Source of the DNA: Saccharopolyspora hordei
GTDB lineage: Bacteria > Actinomycetota > Actinomycetes > Mycobacteriales > Pseudonocardiaceae
Assembly: GCF_013410345.1 (NCBI RefSeq)
Contig: NZ_JACCFJ010000001.1
Location: 1,116,001-1,180,000, forward strand
Length of the DNA stretch: 64,000 nucleotides
Reading direction: 5' to 3'
In this document: in pieces, positions 63,670 to 64,000 of the stretch
Position numbering within the stretch: position 1 is the first letter of the stretch
Layout: the number at the start of each line of letters is the position of its first letter
Position numbers and translations under genes: made by a program
The notes under the pieces: model-generated
What the model saw: the letters and a program-made list of their open reading frames with translations, nothing else
Told to the model about the DNA's origin: nothing
Database searches by the model: none

Positions 63670-64000
63670 TTGGCAGTCTCCCGCGCGACCAAGGTCTCTG
63701 CAGCTACCAACTACACGTCGGGGATCCCTGGGGCACCCAAGCGGGTCTCGTTCGCGAACATCCGCGAACCACTGAACGTGCCGAACCTGCTAGACCTGCA
63801 GATCCAGTCCTTCGAATGGCTTGTCGGTAACGAAGCCTGGTTCCAGCGCCGGGTCGACGCCGGCGAGGAAGTTCCGGTTGGTGGTCTCGAGGAGGTCCTC
63901 AACGAGATCTCCCCGATCGAAGACTTCTCCGGATCCATGTCGCTGTCCTTCTCCGACCCACGCTTCGACGAGGTCAAGGCCTCCGTCGAGGAGTGCAAGG
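63670..64000 (+). CDS. rpoB: RNA polymerase beta subunit, 5' part
   Basis: The first 110 residues are visible, starting at TTG 63670, as in several actinobacteria. [30 protein letters not shown] and [27 protein letters not shown] are diagnostic of the beta subunit N-terminus (protrusion). GGAAGGA lies about 7 nt upstream. The gene runs off the right edge; the rifampicin region is not included. Confidence 0.98.
   Translation, partial: MAVSRATKVSAATNYTSGIPGAPKRVSFANIREPLNVPNLLDLQIQSFEWLVGNEAWFQRRVDAGEEVPVGGLEEVLNEISPIEDFSGSMSLSFSDPRFDEVKASVEECK

Overview
The window is about 64 kb of very GC-rich DNA with GTG/TTG starts, leaderless promoters and tightly overlapping operons. Gene content and order match a mycelial actinobacterium of the Pseudonocardiales (Saccharopolyspora/Amycolatopsis-like). 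This placement rests on synteny and codon style, not on a database search. There is no rRNA operon, prophage, insertion sequence or CRISPR array.

Bases 1-10.6 kb: a partial isochorismate synthase (menF, minus strand), several small unknown genes, an orphan PaaC-like gene, a block of ~46-bp tandem repeats, a 50-bp palindrome and the menaquinone methyltransferase menG. Next come a LysR-controlled cassette (CitMHS transporter plus an AtuA-like protein encoded as two genes) and a MenJ-type prenyl reductase.

Bases 10.8-28.0 kb: a complete 14-gene complex I operon (nuoA-nuoN). It carries two coupled mini-ORFs, between nuoC/nuoD and nuoL/nuoM, and is followed by a polyprenyl diphosphate synthase. 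With menF, menG and menJ this is a menaquinone/NADH dehydrogenase superlocus: quinone ring, prenyl tail, tail reduction and the enzyme that reduces the quinone.

Bases 28-39.5 kb: a sunset-domain membrane protein, Lrp regulator plus ddaH, a YceI-domain protein, htpX, rmlA, a YajQ protein, tRNA-Tyr, leaderless small genes, a PPOX-fold protein, an alpha/beta hydrolase and a large membrane GGDEF/EAL protein whose GGDEF motif is lost.

Bases 39.6-47.8 kb: the conserved translation/transcription block: tRNA-Thr, tRNA-Met, rpmG, hadA-hadB, aspC (opposite strand), tRNA-Trp, secE, nusG, rplK, rplA, an antisense membrane-protein gene, an L10 leader, rplJ and rplL.

Bases 48-64 kb: between rplL and rpoB lies a full Mce lipid-import locus (ATPase mkl, two YrbE permeases, six Mce proteins, two Mce-associated proteins). 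A long antisense TPR-CHAT protein and a ~1-kb non-coding stretch with the rpoB promoter follow. rpoB starts at 63670 and runs off the right edge.
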